Shown here piece after piece: positions 42,450-50,741 of a DNA stretch of 64,000 bases. Source of the DNA: Streptomyces vinaceus (GTDB lineage: Bacteria; Actinomycetota; Actinomycetes; Streptomycetales; Streptomycetaceae); NCBI RefSeq assembly GCF_008704935.1, contig NZ_CP023692.1, forward strand, positions 1,240,001-1,304,000, read 5' to 3'. How positions within the stretch are numbered: position 1 is the first letter of the stretch; every line of letters begins with the position of its first letter. Below the pieces are notes generated by a model. The model was given only the letters and a program-made list of their open reading frames with translations. It made no database searches and was not told the origin of the DNA. The position numbers and the translations under genes are program-made.

Positions 42450-42668
42450 TCAGAGGCCGGCGACACCGGCGCGAACGCCGACGATGCCCTCGGCCGCACC
42501 GGGCAGAGCCTGCACGCCCTGGACCGTGTGGAGCGAGGTGACCGTGTTCACCACGTGGAAGACGTCGCCGGTCACGGCGCCGAGGAGCCCGCCGGAAATG
42601 CTGACACCGCCGGAAACCGCGTCCAGCTCGTCGTCGGCGATCTCACGGGTCTCGATGTCGTTACGCAT
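42450..42668 (-). CDS. Double-glycine leader bacteriocin precursor (NHLP-exported, Cys-free)
   Basis: This 72-aa peptide has an acidic leader, MRNDIETREIADDELDAVSGG, ending in the canonical (L/V)xxVSGG type processing site. The core of about 51 residues is rich in Val, Gly and Ala and contains no Cys. It has few Ser/Thr, so lanthionine or thiazole chemistry is not expected, and no modification enzyme is encoded nearby. AAAGGG lies ten bases before ATG 42668. The three genes behind it encode the adaptor and both ABC exporter subunits including a C39 peptidase. The core carries GG repeats (SISGGLLGAV), as in unmodified bacteriocins. Confidence 0.85.
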   Translation of the reverse strand: MRNDIETREIADDELDAVSGGVSISGGLLGAVTGDVFHVVNTVTSLHTVQGVQALPGAAEGIVGVRAGVAGL

Positions 42669-43047
42669 GATGTGCGCACCCTTTCAGTCGTCTGATCAAT
42701 CATCAAATGACGTGGCCTCACGGGCCGCGCCGGGACCGATGAAAGCACGCTGACGAGCAGTGCAGCCAACCGTGTTGACACCCCGAACGAGGCGGCACGA
42801 CGAGGTGGGACACGAACTCTCCGATCAATCCGGCGGATCATTACACCTCCTCCACACGATCGAGTAACAGATTCGGGCGGCCCCTTTCCCCGGCCCCGCA
42901 CAACCACCCAAACCGGACCAAAAATTCACCGGCGGTGTAACGGGACGCACCCCCTCCACTTTCACGGGGTGAAGATTCCCGGGAGCGACAGCGCGTGACC
43001 TCTCAACCGCGCTCCGTGCGCCCGGCCGAGATTGCTATGGTGCGCCG
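42669..43047. other. Divergent intergenic region, AT-richer, holding the bacteriocin-operon promoter
   Basis: No gene is supported in these 379 bp. The sequence is noticeably less GC-rich than surrounding DNA (for example ATCAATCATCAAATGACG at about 42697). It separates the precursor gene from the VOC gene, so promoters for both must lie here. I saw no clear operator. Confidence 0.5.
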
Positions 43048-43482
43048 ATGTCATCGATCAGGCAGGTCCAAATCACCTTCGACTGCGCGGAACCCGAGCG
43101 CGTCGCCCGCTTCTGGTGCGAGGTTCTGGGGTACGTCGCACCGCCGCCGCCCGCAGGGTTCCCCACGTGGGAGGCGTACGAACTTTCCCGTCCCCCGCAG
43201 GACCAGGGCGCCTGGTTCGCCTGCAGCGACCCGTCGGGGGCGGGCCCGCGGCTGTACTTCCAGCGCGTCCCCGAGGGCAAGGTCGCCAAGAACCGGGTGC
43301 ACCTCGACGTACGGGTCGGCACCGGACTGGTGGGGGCCGAGCGCCTGGCCACGCTCCAGGCCGAGTGCGCACGGCTGATCGCGCTCGGCGCGGTGTGCGT
43401 GCAGGTGCTGACCGCCGACGAGGACAACGAGTCCTGCATCGTGATGCAGGACGTCGAGGGCAACGAGTTCTGCCTCGACTGA
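43048..43482 (+). CDS. VOC-superfamily (glyoxalase-like) protein
   Basis: This 144-aa protein is built as two beta-alpha-beta-beta-beta halves: IRQVQITFDCAEPERVARFWCEVLGY at the start and KNRVHLDVRVGT...EGNEFCLD at the end. This is the usual glyoxalase/bleomycin-resistance/dioxygenase fold. A Glu and a His occupy plausible metal-ligand places (HLDVR, GNEFCLD). Streptomyces encode many such proteins of unknown substrate. It is monocistronic and stops 76 bp before a strong terminator hairpin and the tRNA-Pro attachment site. Confidence 0.87.
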   Translation: MSSIRQVQITFDCAEPERVARFWCEVLGYVAPPPPAGFPTWEAYELSRPPQDQGAWFACSDPSGAGPRLYFQRVPEGKVAKNRVHLDVRVGTGLVGAERLATLQAECARLIALGAVCVQVLTADEDNESCIVMQDVEGNEFCLD

Positions 43483-43557
43483 GGGCGCCGTCCGCCGGCC
43501 CCCGCCCACGTGCCGCCAGGCCTTGGAGCGACCGAGCAGCCCGGACCCCGAAAAACG

Positions 43558-43597
43558 ATCAGAGGCCGTGTCGGATGTCTCCGACACGGCCTCTGAT
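43558..43597. terminator. Perfect 18-bp hairpin at the left island boundary
   Basis: ATCAGAGGCCGTGTCGGA pairs perfectly with its complement across a 4-nt loop. It stands where the terminator of a minus-strand tRNA-Pro would be, directly beyond the left att repeat. It also serves the convergent VOC gene. The motif AAAAACGATC precedes it, as it does at the right boundary. Confidence 0.85.
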
Positions 43598-43612
43598 CCA
43601 CGACTCTCACGA

Positions 43613-43655
43613 GTCGGGACGACAGGATTTGAACCTGCGACCCCTTGACCCCCAG
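43613..43655 (-). repeat. Left attachment repeat: 43-bp copy of the tRNA-Pro 3' end
   Basis: It is identical to 50530-50572, the 3' part of tRNA-Pro(GGG) from the anticodon loop to the discriminator base plus one flanking base. The 5' half of the tRNA is absent here, so this is the displaced att half and not a functional tRNA. Confidence 0.95.
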
Positions 43656-43716
43656 ATCGATGGGTCGGAGGAAAAATCGCGACATACGCCTTAACGTCAG
43701 GGCGCACAGCGTGTAC

Positions 43717-43833
43717 TTATGTACCTGGCGTGCGCCCATCGACGTGGGCGGTGGTCCCCAGCTGGTCCCCAAGGTAAGCCACCTGGCCCTCGGCCCGCCG
43801 AGCCGTCTCGGACCGCTGGGCGGGGGCGGCGAG
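43717..43833 (-). pseudogene. C-terminal coding remnant next to left att
   Basis: This short open segment translates to LAAPAQRSETARRAEGQV followed by AYLGDQLGTTAHVDGRTPGT and a stop, with an in-frame stop upstream. A similar GDQLGT encoding stretch (tandem GGGGACCAG) occurs next to the right repeat at about 50455-50470. The ends of tRNA-targeting integrase or mobilisation genes often lie here, so it may be the tail of a lost gene. Identity is not established. Confidence 0.35.
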
Positions 43834-43926
43834 TCAGGGCGCAGTCTGGAGTTGCCTCCTTTCGACCCGGCGGCGAAGGTCGCTTACGACCTCACGCCAA
43901 CGCCACGAGCCTTCCCAGTTGCAGTT

Positions 43927-44118
43927 CTAGTGGCCGCTGGGCTCCCAGTCCGCGAGCTCGTTCAGCTGCTTGAGTAGGGCTTCCGGCCCGACAGGAGGGC
44001 GGTAGGCGCGCTCGTCGTCGAGCTGGCCGGCGATCTCGTGGAGTTGCTGGGCAGCGCTGTAGCAGGAGAGCTGGGTGTCTGTCAGCCGGCGCGCAGAGTA
44101 GCCGCCGCACTTGCTGCA
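43927..44118 (-). pseudogene. Coding remnant of unknown gene in the island
   Basis: Sixty-three codons with good protein character (CSKCGGYSARRLTDTQLSCY, then SAAQQLHEIAGQLDDERAYR, ending LNELADWEPSGH) run to a stop at 43927. They have no in-frame start, and an upstream stop closes the frame. An ATG at 44119 lies in the +1 frame, so a single frameshift may have disabled the gene. I do not recognise the family. Confidence 0.4.
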
Positions 44119-44646
44119 TCAGTCCCGTCGTCCGGGAACACCCCGGTACTCAGCCGGAGGAACACCCTGAGCAGGCCGCGCCCGCCATCGCCGGATCGTC
44201 CGGGGTGCCCGCCGGACTGAGGGGCAGCAGACCGCCCCCCGCCGGTTCCCGAGAACAAGACCGACAGACGGCCATCGACAAGGCACCCCCACGACGGCCT
44301 AGCGGCCGACGGTACTCCAGCCGGCGGGCGCGGACGGGGCCGAACGGCCTGCAGCGTGCTCGCGGAGGCGGCAGGTCAGGATCGGCCTTCGGCCCAGTGC
44401 CGACGCACGGCGCCTCGTCCAGGTTGCGCAAGCCCTATTAGTTCACCGCCTCCCAGCAGGCCGCCTGCTCCCAGCCGGCAAGCGCTCATCCGGGCGCCAA
44501 GCTTCGCGGCGGCCGATGCTGCGATCAAGCCGGCCGGTGGCGATCGCGATCACTTTCGCGACGCGTCGCCGGGAGCGCGTTCCGGCCAATCGACCTTGCA
44601 CTTCCAAGGCCCCGCCCTCAGCTTGCGAGCCAATGCCAAGCCGATC
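44119..44646. other. Left part of island without supported gene
   Basis: About 530 bp before the stop of the operon at 44647 show only short frames with no codon bias. It is probably decayed mobile-element sequence. No RNA gene or repeat was seen. Confidence 0.5.
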
Positions 44647-45570
44647 CTACGGACTCTTCAGCTGATCCCAGTTCTCGACCAGGCTATCCAATAGTGAGGA
44701 ACGGTCCAGGGTCGGCTTCATGCTATAGAGAACCTGTGCCAGCCGCAGCGCCACTTCCACCGATTCACCCGGGTTTATCGCAAGCCGCTCCATTACATCG
44801 GCAGCCGTGACGGGCAGCAGACGACCGGTCTCTGCGAGAAGAGCCTGCTCCATGTGGCGGGTCGTGGCCGTATCAAGGTCGGCACTCGCAGGGATGAGGG
44901 AGAGCGCCTCCGCCCAGCGTCTGCTGTAGCGGTCACGTATCTGAGTGAGATTCAGACCTCCGCAGCCCAGATCGCCGGCCGCGCTCTGCAGCTCGCCAAG
45001 ATAGTTGACCACGACATCCGTGCGGCTGAGGCGGTCCCTCCACATATTCGACAACGTCGCACTGTCGGCGTGGCACTCGATGGACCGGGCGACCTCGATG
45101 GCCAGTTGCAAGCATCGCAGAGCCGATGCGAGCAATGCCTCCAGACAGCATTCCCACTGATCGTCACCAGGGACGCGCGAGCCACAAGCATCCTTGAACC
45201 ATGCGTAGCAGGTATCACGGGTGCCTCGGTCCCGCGTGTTGCTGGGGTCGAGGTTGTGGGCAAAGAACGTCCGCAGCCGGCCGAGCACATGCCTAAACCG
45301 CTCCGCCTCAGCCGGATCCACCCCCACCCTGAGTGCCTGGCCAAGCAGGTACTTCATGCTGGCCTTCCACGCCTCTTCCAGCCAGGAACTCAGCCAGATG
45401 GTCGTGGTGACGAAGCCGTGCTGCGGGCTGGAGAGAACCGGGCGCGGTGCCGTGACCGGGTCCCCCACCGGACATGACGTCAGAGCATCGCACAGCATTT
45501 CCAACTCGGTTCTACGTCGGTCTAGTTCGGAGAGAGTGACATGCAATCCCGATCCGGAGGCGGCGATCAC
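44647..45570 (-). CDS. Island protein with HEPN-like RxxxxH motif, partner of STAND NTPase
   Basis: This 307-aa, all-helical, probably cytosolic protein has no family I recognise with certainty. Residues 91-106 (RFRHVLGRLRTFFAHN) contain R100-x4-H105, the pattern of HEPN ribonucleases (Rx4-6H at a helix end), embedded in a helix bundle with WLEEAWKASMKYLLGQAL before it. GTG 45570 overlaps the stop of the upstream STAND gene (GTGA), so they are made together. In defence operons such small partners are often the effector or toxin. It could instead be a structural accessory; the HEPN call is tentative. Confidence 0.7.
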   Translation of the reverse strand: MIAASGSGLHVTLSELDRRRTELEMLCDALTSCPVGDPVTAPRPVLSSPQHGFVTTTIWLSSWLEEAWKASMKYLLGQALRVGVDPAEAERFRHVLGRLRTFFAHNLDPSNTRDRGTRDTCYAWFKDACGSRVPGDDQWECCLEALLASALRCLQLAIEVARSIECHADSATLSNMWRDRLSRTDVVVNYLGELQSAAGDLGCGGLNLTQIRDRYSRRWAEALSLIPASADLDTATTRHMEQALLAETGRLLPVTAADVMERLAINPGESVEVALRLAQVLYSMKPTLDRSSLLDSLVENWDQLKSP

Positions 45571-48500
45571 TTCCGCCCCCGCCGGGGCATGATCGACGGC
45601 AGCGGAACGCCGAGACGCGAGGTGACGGTCGGCCCCCTCCGCCCCCCCGGGCTACGCACGGGCTCGAGGATCGGCCCCCGAAGATTAAAAGCCACATGCG
45701 AGTCCGGCAGAGCCATCCCCGGCCTAGGGTCAGAGATCGCGAAATCATATGTCTGGAATGCGACTTCGCGCGCTAGCTCTTCCACCCAACACCTACCCTT
45801 GCGCTGATCCGCGTCCAACTGGCGGATCACCGGGTGGAACCTCAGAGGGCTCCCAGAAGAATCGCTGGCCATGTACATGGATACGACCCGCCGACGAAAC
45901 GTGAGCGACTGCTGCTCCGCCGTCCGGAACGCGTCAGAGGCGGCGTTGGCAAGCCCTAGGTGGAAGAACGCGAGGGCGCGCATGAACTCGACCCGCAGGA
46001 GGGACAACTCGTCCGCGGCTCTCAGCCGGTCCGCGAGGTCGCGACACTCGACCCAATCCTCATGGGTGAGTGGCAGCGTGAGACGCTCCCCTCCCATGAA
46101 CCGGTGTCCGGTTTTGGCCAGCCAGAACAGATCCACGAGCAACCGCAGGCAGCGCCGGTCGTTCATCGCGGCATCATGCGACTTCAGGTGAGCCAACGCC
46201 GCCTGGACGCCCGCTGGTACCGGGGTGTTCCGCAGGAGTCCGCTCACCCGAAGCGCGTAGAGGTACGCGGCAAGTGGTTCATCGTGCTTCGCCAGCTCCT
46301 GAAGCCGCTCGTCAGCAACCCTGTCGTCGCGCGCGAGGGCTGCAAGGTCGGCGAAACGCGCGTTGTACTTGGCTTCCTGCTTCTCGCTGAGGTCGGCCAC
46401 GTCAAAGAGCAGCAGCCTGGAAATGCACTCCGAGAGCATCAAGGTGGCTTCGCGCTCGGGAAGCACGTTCTTCTCGAGCACGTCGATGGTGACCCAGCAG
46501 AGAACGTCCATGGGGTAGTACTTGTCCGCTGAGAGACGCATCGAGTCCGAGGTGACACGCTGTACACGATCAACGAGGCCGTTGACGAGCTCGACCGGCA
46601 GCGGCGACGGAACCGCACCGTCTGCCCCGCTGCGCAGCAGCTCGTAGAGCTTCGAACCCGCGACGCTCGCCTGCTCCACTAGCAGGTTGGCGCGCAACCC
46701 AGGGCGGGGCGAGGGGGGCAACGTCGCCAGAGCCTCCTCCACCACCTGCTCGGCGCGTTCCAGTATCTGAGCGCGTTCGTTCGCGTCGGAAAGCTGCCTG
46801 CGCTGGGCATACCTGACCCATTTTCGGCACAAGTTCGTCTCAAGCAGTGCGAGTCGCTGGTTCGGCACCACGCTGGCCCGGTTGGCATGGGAGATCGCGT
46901 CTGCGATCCGGAGGAAGTGCGGTGCGAAGCGGCCTTCCTGCTCACCCTGTGGACCGATGCGGTTGAGAAGGTCCACGGCAAACTGGACCTCGCTTCCGCC
47001 AAAGAGCGTACTGTCGGGTCGCACCTCTGAGAGGACTTCTGCCAGCGCCTTGATCTCAGACTCCTCGCTGATCCGCTCGGCGGTCACCAGAATCTGAGCT
47101 TCGAGTTCGTTGCGCGCGGACAGCAGGTAGTTGCCTCCGCGGTCCTCCTGCCAGCGGATGAGATCGACCTTGCCAAGCACCTGGGGCAGGTTGCGGACAC
47201 CGTCGCGCCCCACGACTCGCAGCGCGAGTTCGAGGGGAATGGACTGTCCGTGCCGGGAGGCCACGAGCACCACATTGACCAGACGCTCGTACGGCCCCTG
47301 GTATGCGGACGCGCCGGCGTCTTCCCCTATGTCCCGAAGCGCCGAAGCCAGAGTGTCCACCAGGCCGGCCCTCGCCAGCGCCGCGGCCATCGCGCTCGGC
47401 GGCGAGTAGGTGGACGACGTACGAATTGCAGCGGTCAACGCTGTTTCGGTGTGCCTCAGTTCGAGTACTAGACCGCCACTAACCGCCCCCCTGCTCTCCG
47501 GCAGAAGGCGGTAGAGGGCGGAGAGGAAGGTGTTGTCCTTCTGGATCAGGGGCCCATCCCTGTCATGAATGGTGATCCCCAAGGATTCGAGGTGCTGGGC
47601 GAAGCGCTTCATCTCCCCGCTGACCAGCGACGCAGGTGCCTCGATGACCTGTCGGGTCCTGCGCTCGTTCGTGCGATAGCAACTACCGACCAACACGGCC
47701 TTGCGTCCCCTGGCGTCGAGGTATCTCGCCAGCCGGAAGTACTCGTCCGGGTCAACCATCCCGTCCCACACCAGCAGAGTGCTCGGGACGGACGTGTTCT
47801 CCACCCATTCACAGAAGGAGTCGATCGCTTCGAAGGACGGCCGGATCGCCCGCCGAGGGATGTGCAGGACTGCGTGCTGTCCCTCACGTGCGACTGAGTA
47901 TGCCAGCGAGGCCAAGGCGATCGTCTTTCCGCTGCCGGTCTGCCCTTGGAGCAGCAGTGGGCGCTCTAGCAGACTCCGGCCTGCCAAGGCTGTGTCCACG
48001 CGGTCGCGCAGGTCCGTCTCGTAGTCCCTACGGAACGCGAGGCCGCTGTTGATCGCCGACCAGATGTTCGATGATTCCGTTGCCCCAAGGAACTCTCGGA
48101 ACCGCACGTATCGCAGCTCTTGCGACTGCGTTGGCGGTGCCGCGAGCAAGTCTGCATCGATCGGCTGCCCGAATGCGGTGACGGCGTTCCATATGTCCCG
48201 GGGGACTTCATGGAAATCCCCCCCGTGTCTGATCCGGTGGCCACCGGAATCGAAGCGCTGGAGGTCGGTCAGCCGCCCGCGCCGTCGGGCTTCCTCGACG
48301 TAGCTCGCAAAGTCTTCCGCGTGAACAACCAGAGTGCCCTCGGCGATCGCTGCCGCAAGGAACTCGTCGGCGAGCTCGGCGGAGCTCGCCGAAAACAGAT
48401 GCGCCTGGCCGCGCCCGAGGCGGGAGAGAACTCCGTACAGGTCCTCGGAGTCGAACCAGTCGTCGACCCCCCATGCCTCGATGACCAGAACGCCGCGAGG

Positions 48501-49034
48501 AGTGATGAGCTCGTCCGGGAGACGCTGTGCGAGCGCTCTGGCCTCCGCCTTGCGCGCGCCAAGCCCGAGCCGACCGGTCGGCGGTTGATTCTCGGGCGGT
48601 TGGTCGGCGCCTCCGAAGAGGAGAACGGCCTGGACCTGATTCGTACTCCGCGGCGCCGAGGGCCGAAAGGTCGAGGCAGCGACTGGCTGCACCTGGCGCC
48701 AGTCGCTTCGCAGTGTGCGCAGGAACAGGGAATCGACCGCGGTGCTGAACACCCCGTTCCACGGCAGACCGGCCACCACATTGAGCCAGGCCGGTGCAGT
48801 CAGTTCGGCCGCCGCCCTGGCCAGACTGGCGAGCACCGCCTCGCGCTTCTCGCCTCGGGTCCTCAGCAAGAGTGAGTAGAGATCGGATGCGTCGGCAAGG
48901 TCCTCCGCTGACCGCGAGACCGCGCCGACCAGCGGATCCTCGCCGCTCTCCAGGCATAGATACTTCTGGCCGAGGAGGAGGAAGCTAGGACCTTGTTCGA
49001 GGCGGTTAATCAGATCCTCGTACTGGACTGTCAT
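45567..49034 (-). CDS. SIR2-like/STAND P-loop NTPase, candidate anti-phage sensor
   Basis: This 1155-aa protein has an N-terminal region (1-260) that follows the layout of SIR2-like defence domains: SFLLLGQKYL (17-26), LPWNGVFSTAVDSLF (90-104, cf. TTNYD), AVLLFGG (136-142), VLVIEAWGVDDWFDSEDLYGV and a terminal VVHAEDFASYVEEA. The usual catalytic Asn and His are not seen. A STAND-type ATPase follows, with Walker A GQTGSGKT (364-371) and Walker B STLLVWDG (418-425). From about 550 to the end it is helical and repeat-like, the sensor region of Avs-type proteins. GAGGAG lies five bases before ATG 49034. It is first in a two-gene operon. Defence function is inferred. Confidence 0.8.
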   Translation of the reverse strand: MTVQYEDLINRLEQGPSFLLLGQKYLCLESGEDPLVGAVSRSAEDLADASDLYSLLLRTRGEKREAVLASLARAAAELTAPAWLNVVAGLPWNGVFSTAVDSLFLRTLRSDWRQVQPVAASTFRPSAPRSTNQVQAVLLFGGADQPPENQPPTGRLGLGARKAEARALAQRLPDELITPRGVLVIEAWGVDDWFDSEDLYGVLSRLGRGQAHLFSASSAELADEFLAAAIAEGTLVVHAEDFASYVEEARRRGRLTDLQRFDSGGHRIRHGGDFHEVPRDIWNAVTAFGQPIDADLLAAPPTQSQELRYVRFREFLGATESSNIWSAINSGLAFRRDYETDLRDRVDTALAGRSLLERPLLLQGQTGSGKTIALASLAYSVAREGQHAVLHIPRRAIRPSFEAIDSFCEWVENTSVPSTLLVWDGMVDPDEYFRLARYLDARGRKAVLVGSCYRTNERRTRQVIEAPASLVSGEMKRFAQHLESLGITIHDRDGPLIQKDNTFLSALYRLLPESRGAVSGGLVLELRHTETALTAAIRTSSTYSPPSAMAAALARAGLVDTLASALRDIGEDAGASAYQGPYERLVNVVLVASRHGQSIPLELALRVVGRDGVRNLPQVLGKVDLIRWQEDRGGNYLLSARNELEAQILVTAERISEESEIKALAEVLSEVRPDSTLFGGSEVQFAVDLLNRIGPQGEQEGRFAPHFLRIADAISHANRASVVPNQRLALLETNLCRKWVRYAQRRQLSDANERAQILERAEQVVEEALATLPPSPRPGLRANLLVEQASVAGSKLYELLRSGADGAVPSPLPVELVNGLVDRVQRVTSDSMRLSADKYYPMDVLCWVTIDVLEKNVLPEREATLMLSECISRLLLFDVADLSEKQEAKYNARFADLAALARDDRVADERLQELAKHDEPLAAYLYALRVSGLLRNTPVPAGVQAALAHLKSHDAAMNDRRCLRLLVDLFWLAKTGHRFMGGERLTLPLTHEDWVECRDLADRLRAADELSLLRVEFMRALAFFHLGLANAASDAFRTAEQQSLTFRRRVVSMYMASDSSGSPLRFHPVIRQLDADQRKGRCWVEELAREVAFQTYDFAISDPRPGMALPDSHVAFNLRGPILEPVRSPGGRRGPTVTSRLGVPLPSIMPRRGRK

Positions 49035-49314
49035 CGTTCTCCTCGCCAGTTGCGCTGAAGACTGCCCATCATAGAGACTGACGGGCCGTTGCAATCGACC
49101 CATCTCCCTTGCCTGCGTGCAGCGCTCCCCCGGTTCGGGCAGCAGTCCGGCCTGTGGCACAGGAAGATGGGGCCTGTACGGTCAACTAACCTTACGGACC
49201 CGTCGCATGGCCGGAGCTATTAGAGGTCCCAACAGAAGCTGTTGATCACGCAACTTTCGGTTCGGATGACTGTTGGTCTGGCCGTGGGGGAAACATCAGT
49301 CGCGGTCATGGATC

Positions 49315-50046
49315 GTGTCGGATGAAGTGTGGTCGTTCATCGAGCCGTTGCTTCCGGAGACTGCACCGAAGCAGGTGGAAGGACGTCCGCGGGTACCGGA
49401 CCGGCAAGCCCTATACGGGATCCTGTTCGTGTTGCATACCGAAATCCAGTGAGAGTACCTGCCGCAGGAGCTGGGCTTCGGTTCCGGCATCACCTGCTGG
49501 CGGCGCCTGGCCGCGTGGAACGACGTCGGCCTCTGGGACCAATTGCACCTGGTGCTGCTGAAGAAGCTGCGGGTCGCGAAGAAGCTCGACTGGACGCGGG
49601 CGGTGATCGACTCCTCCCACGTCAGGGCCGCTCGACGGGGCCCCAAAGCGGGCCCAGCCCGGCCGACCGCGCACGTCCGAGCAGCAAGCACCACCTCATC
49701 GTCGACGGCCAGGCATTCCATTTGCCTTGTCACCGACCGGCGGAAGCCACAACGACGTCACCCAGCTGATGCCCCTCCTGAACAAGATCCCGCCGGTGGC
49801 CGGCCTCGTTGACTGGCCCCGCAGACGCCCAGGCACACTCCTGGCCGACCGCGGCTACGACCACGACAAGTACCGCCGGCTGGTCTGGGCGACCGGCGTC
49901 AAACCCGTGATGGCCCGCCGCGGAGTTGGCCCCACGGCTTCCGCCGGCTTCGCGTCCGGTGGAAACGACGCGACGACATACACGAAGCCTTCCTCGGCCT
50001 CGCCACCTGCCCCATCATCCACCGCCACGTCCAACGCCTTTGTTAG
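49315..50046 (+). pseudogene. IS5-family transposase pseudogene
   Basis: The reconstructed protein reads SDEVWSFIEPLLPETAPKQV, RQALYGILFVLHTEIQ, a TGA stop, EYLPQELGFGSGITCWRRLA, then WTRAVIDSSHVRAARRGP, and in other frames HHLIVDGQ, NDVTQLMPLLNKIPP and LLADRGYDHDKYRRLVW. These are the DDE regions of IS5-type transposases common in Streptomyces. One in-frame stop (at about 49450) and at least two frameshifts disable it. GTG 49315 would be the old start. Terminal inverted repeats could not be located with confidence. Confidence 0.85.
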
Positions 50047-50394
50047 GACTTCGTAGGCGCGCGGCCAGGCCCACCGCCGAAGGTCCGTCACGTCAACGGC
50101 GCCGCCGCACCGTCATCAGGATCTGACCCAGCACGGCCGCCGCAGCACGGCGGCGAGCCGGGCGCGAGGACCACACGGACAGAGGCGTCGGGCGGCCTCG
50201 CAGTTCGCACGGGTGCGGTAGGTCGCCCACCAGGGACGCACCGGCCCCTGAGAACACCGTCACCGGTGATCGTGACCGGGTTCCACTCGCGCGTATTGGG
50301 GCCGCCCCGTCACCGAGGTCGGGTTCACCTGCCAGCCGGATGACAGCTTAGGTCGAGCGGACGGTCAATCGGGCAGCCACGTCGCCGATGCGGC

Positions 50395-50429
50395 TGTGAC
50401 GCACCTGGACCAAGTCAAGGTGCGTCACA
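50395..50429. repeat. Perfect 12-bp inverted repeat in island right end
   Basis: TGTGACGCACCT and AGGTGCGTCACA are separated by 11 bp, about 100 bp inside the right att repeat. The long spacer makes it less like a terminator and more like a protein-binding arm or old IS end. The stretch 50047-50394 holds nothing else that I can support. Confidence 0.7.
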
Positions 50430-50477
50430 GACCCACCCAAGTCACCCTGGTCCCCAACTGGTCCCCAAAAACGATCA

Positions 50478-50511
50478 AGGGGCTGTTTCAGATTTCTCTG
50501 AAACAGCCCCT
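50478..50511. terminator. Hairpin terminator downstream of tRNA-Pro (element-derived)
   Basis: AGGGGCTGTTTCAG pairs with CTGAAACAGCCCCT across a 6-nt loop, 19 bp beyond the right att repeat on the 3' side of the tRNA. It mirrors the hairpin at the left boundary, so the island supplied a fresh terminator together with the tRNA 3' end. Confidence 0.85.
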
Positions 50512-50529
50512 GACCTGCGACTTCGAAAA

Positions 50530-50604
<75 letters not shown>

Positions 50605-50703
50605 ATACGCGCTGACCTGGGCTTTCCCCGGGGTGAACGCGCACGAGAACAATACCGCACTTCCCGGGGTGGTCGCGCGCACCTTCCCGGGATCGGGGCG
50701 CGC

Positions 50704-50741
50704 TTGACCTCAAGCGGGCTTGAGGTTGCACGATCGGTGCA
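50704..50741 (+). promoter_or_regulatory. SoxR-type box in a leaderless promoter
   Basis: ACCTCAAGCGGGCTTGAGGT (50707-50726) has perfect 9-bp arms and fits the SoxR consensus CCTCAAGNNNNCTTGAGG. It is placed as MerR-family sites are: -35 TTGACC at 50704, 19-bp spacer, -10 CACGAT at 50729. The implied start of transcription is the A of the ATG at 50741, and there is no Shine-Dalgarno. Confidence 0.75.

Noticed and set aside
43614..43655. Second tRNA-Pro gene
   Set aside because: Only the 3' part from the anticodon loop on is present; no acceptor 5' strand or D-arm.
43035..43772. Minus-strand frame spanning the left att site
   Set aside because: It runs across the tRNA remnant and antisense to the VOC gene, so it is a chance frame.
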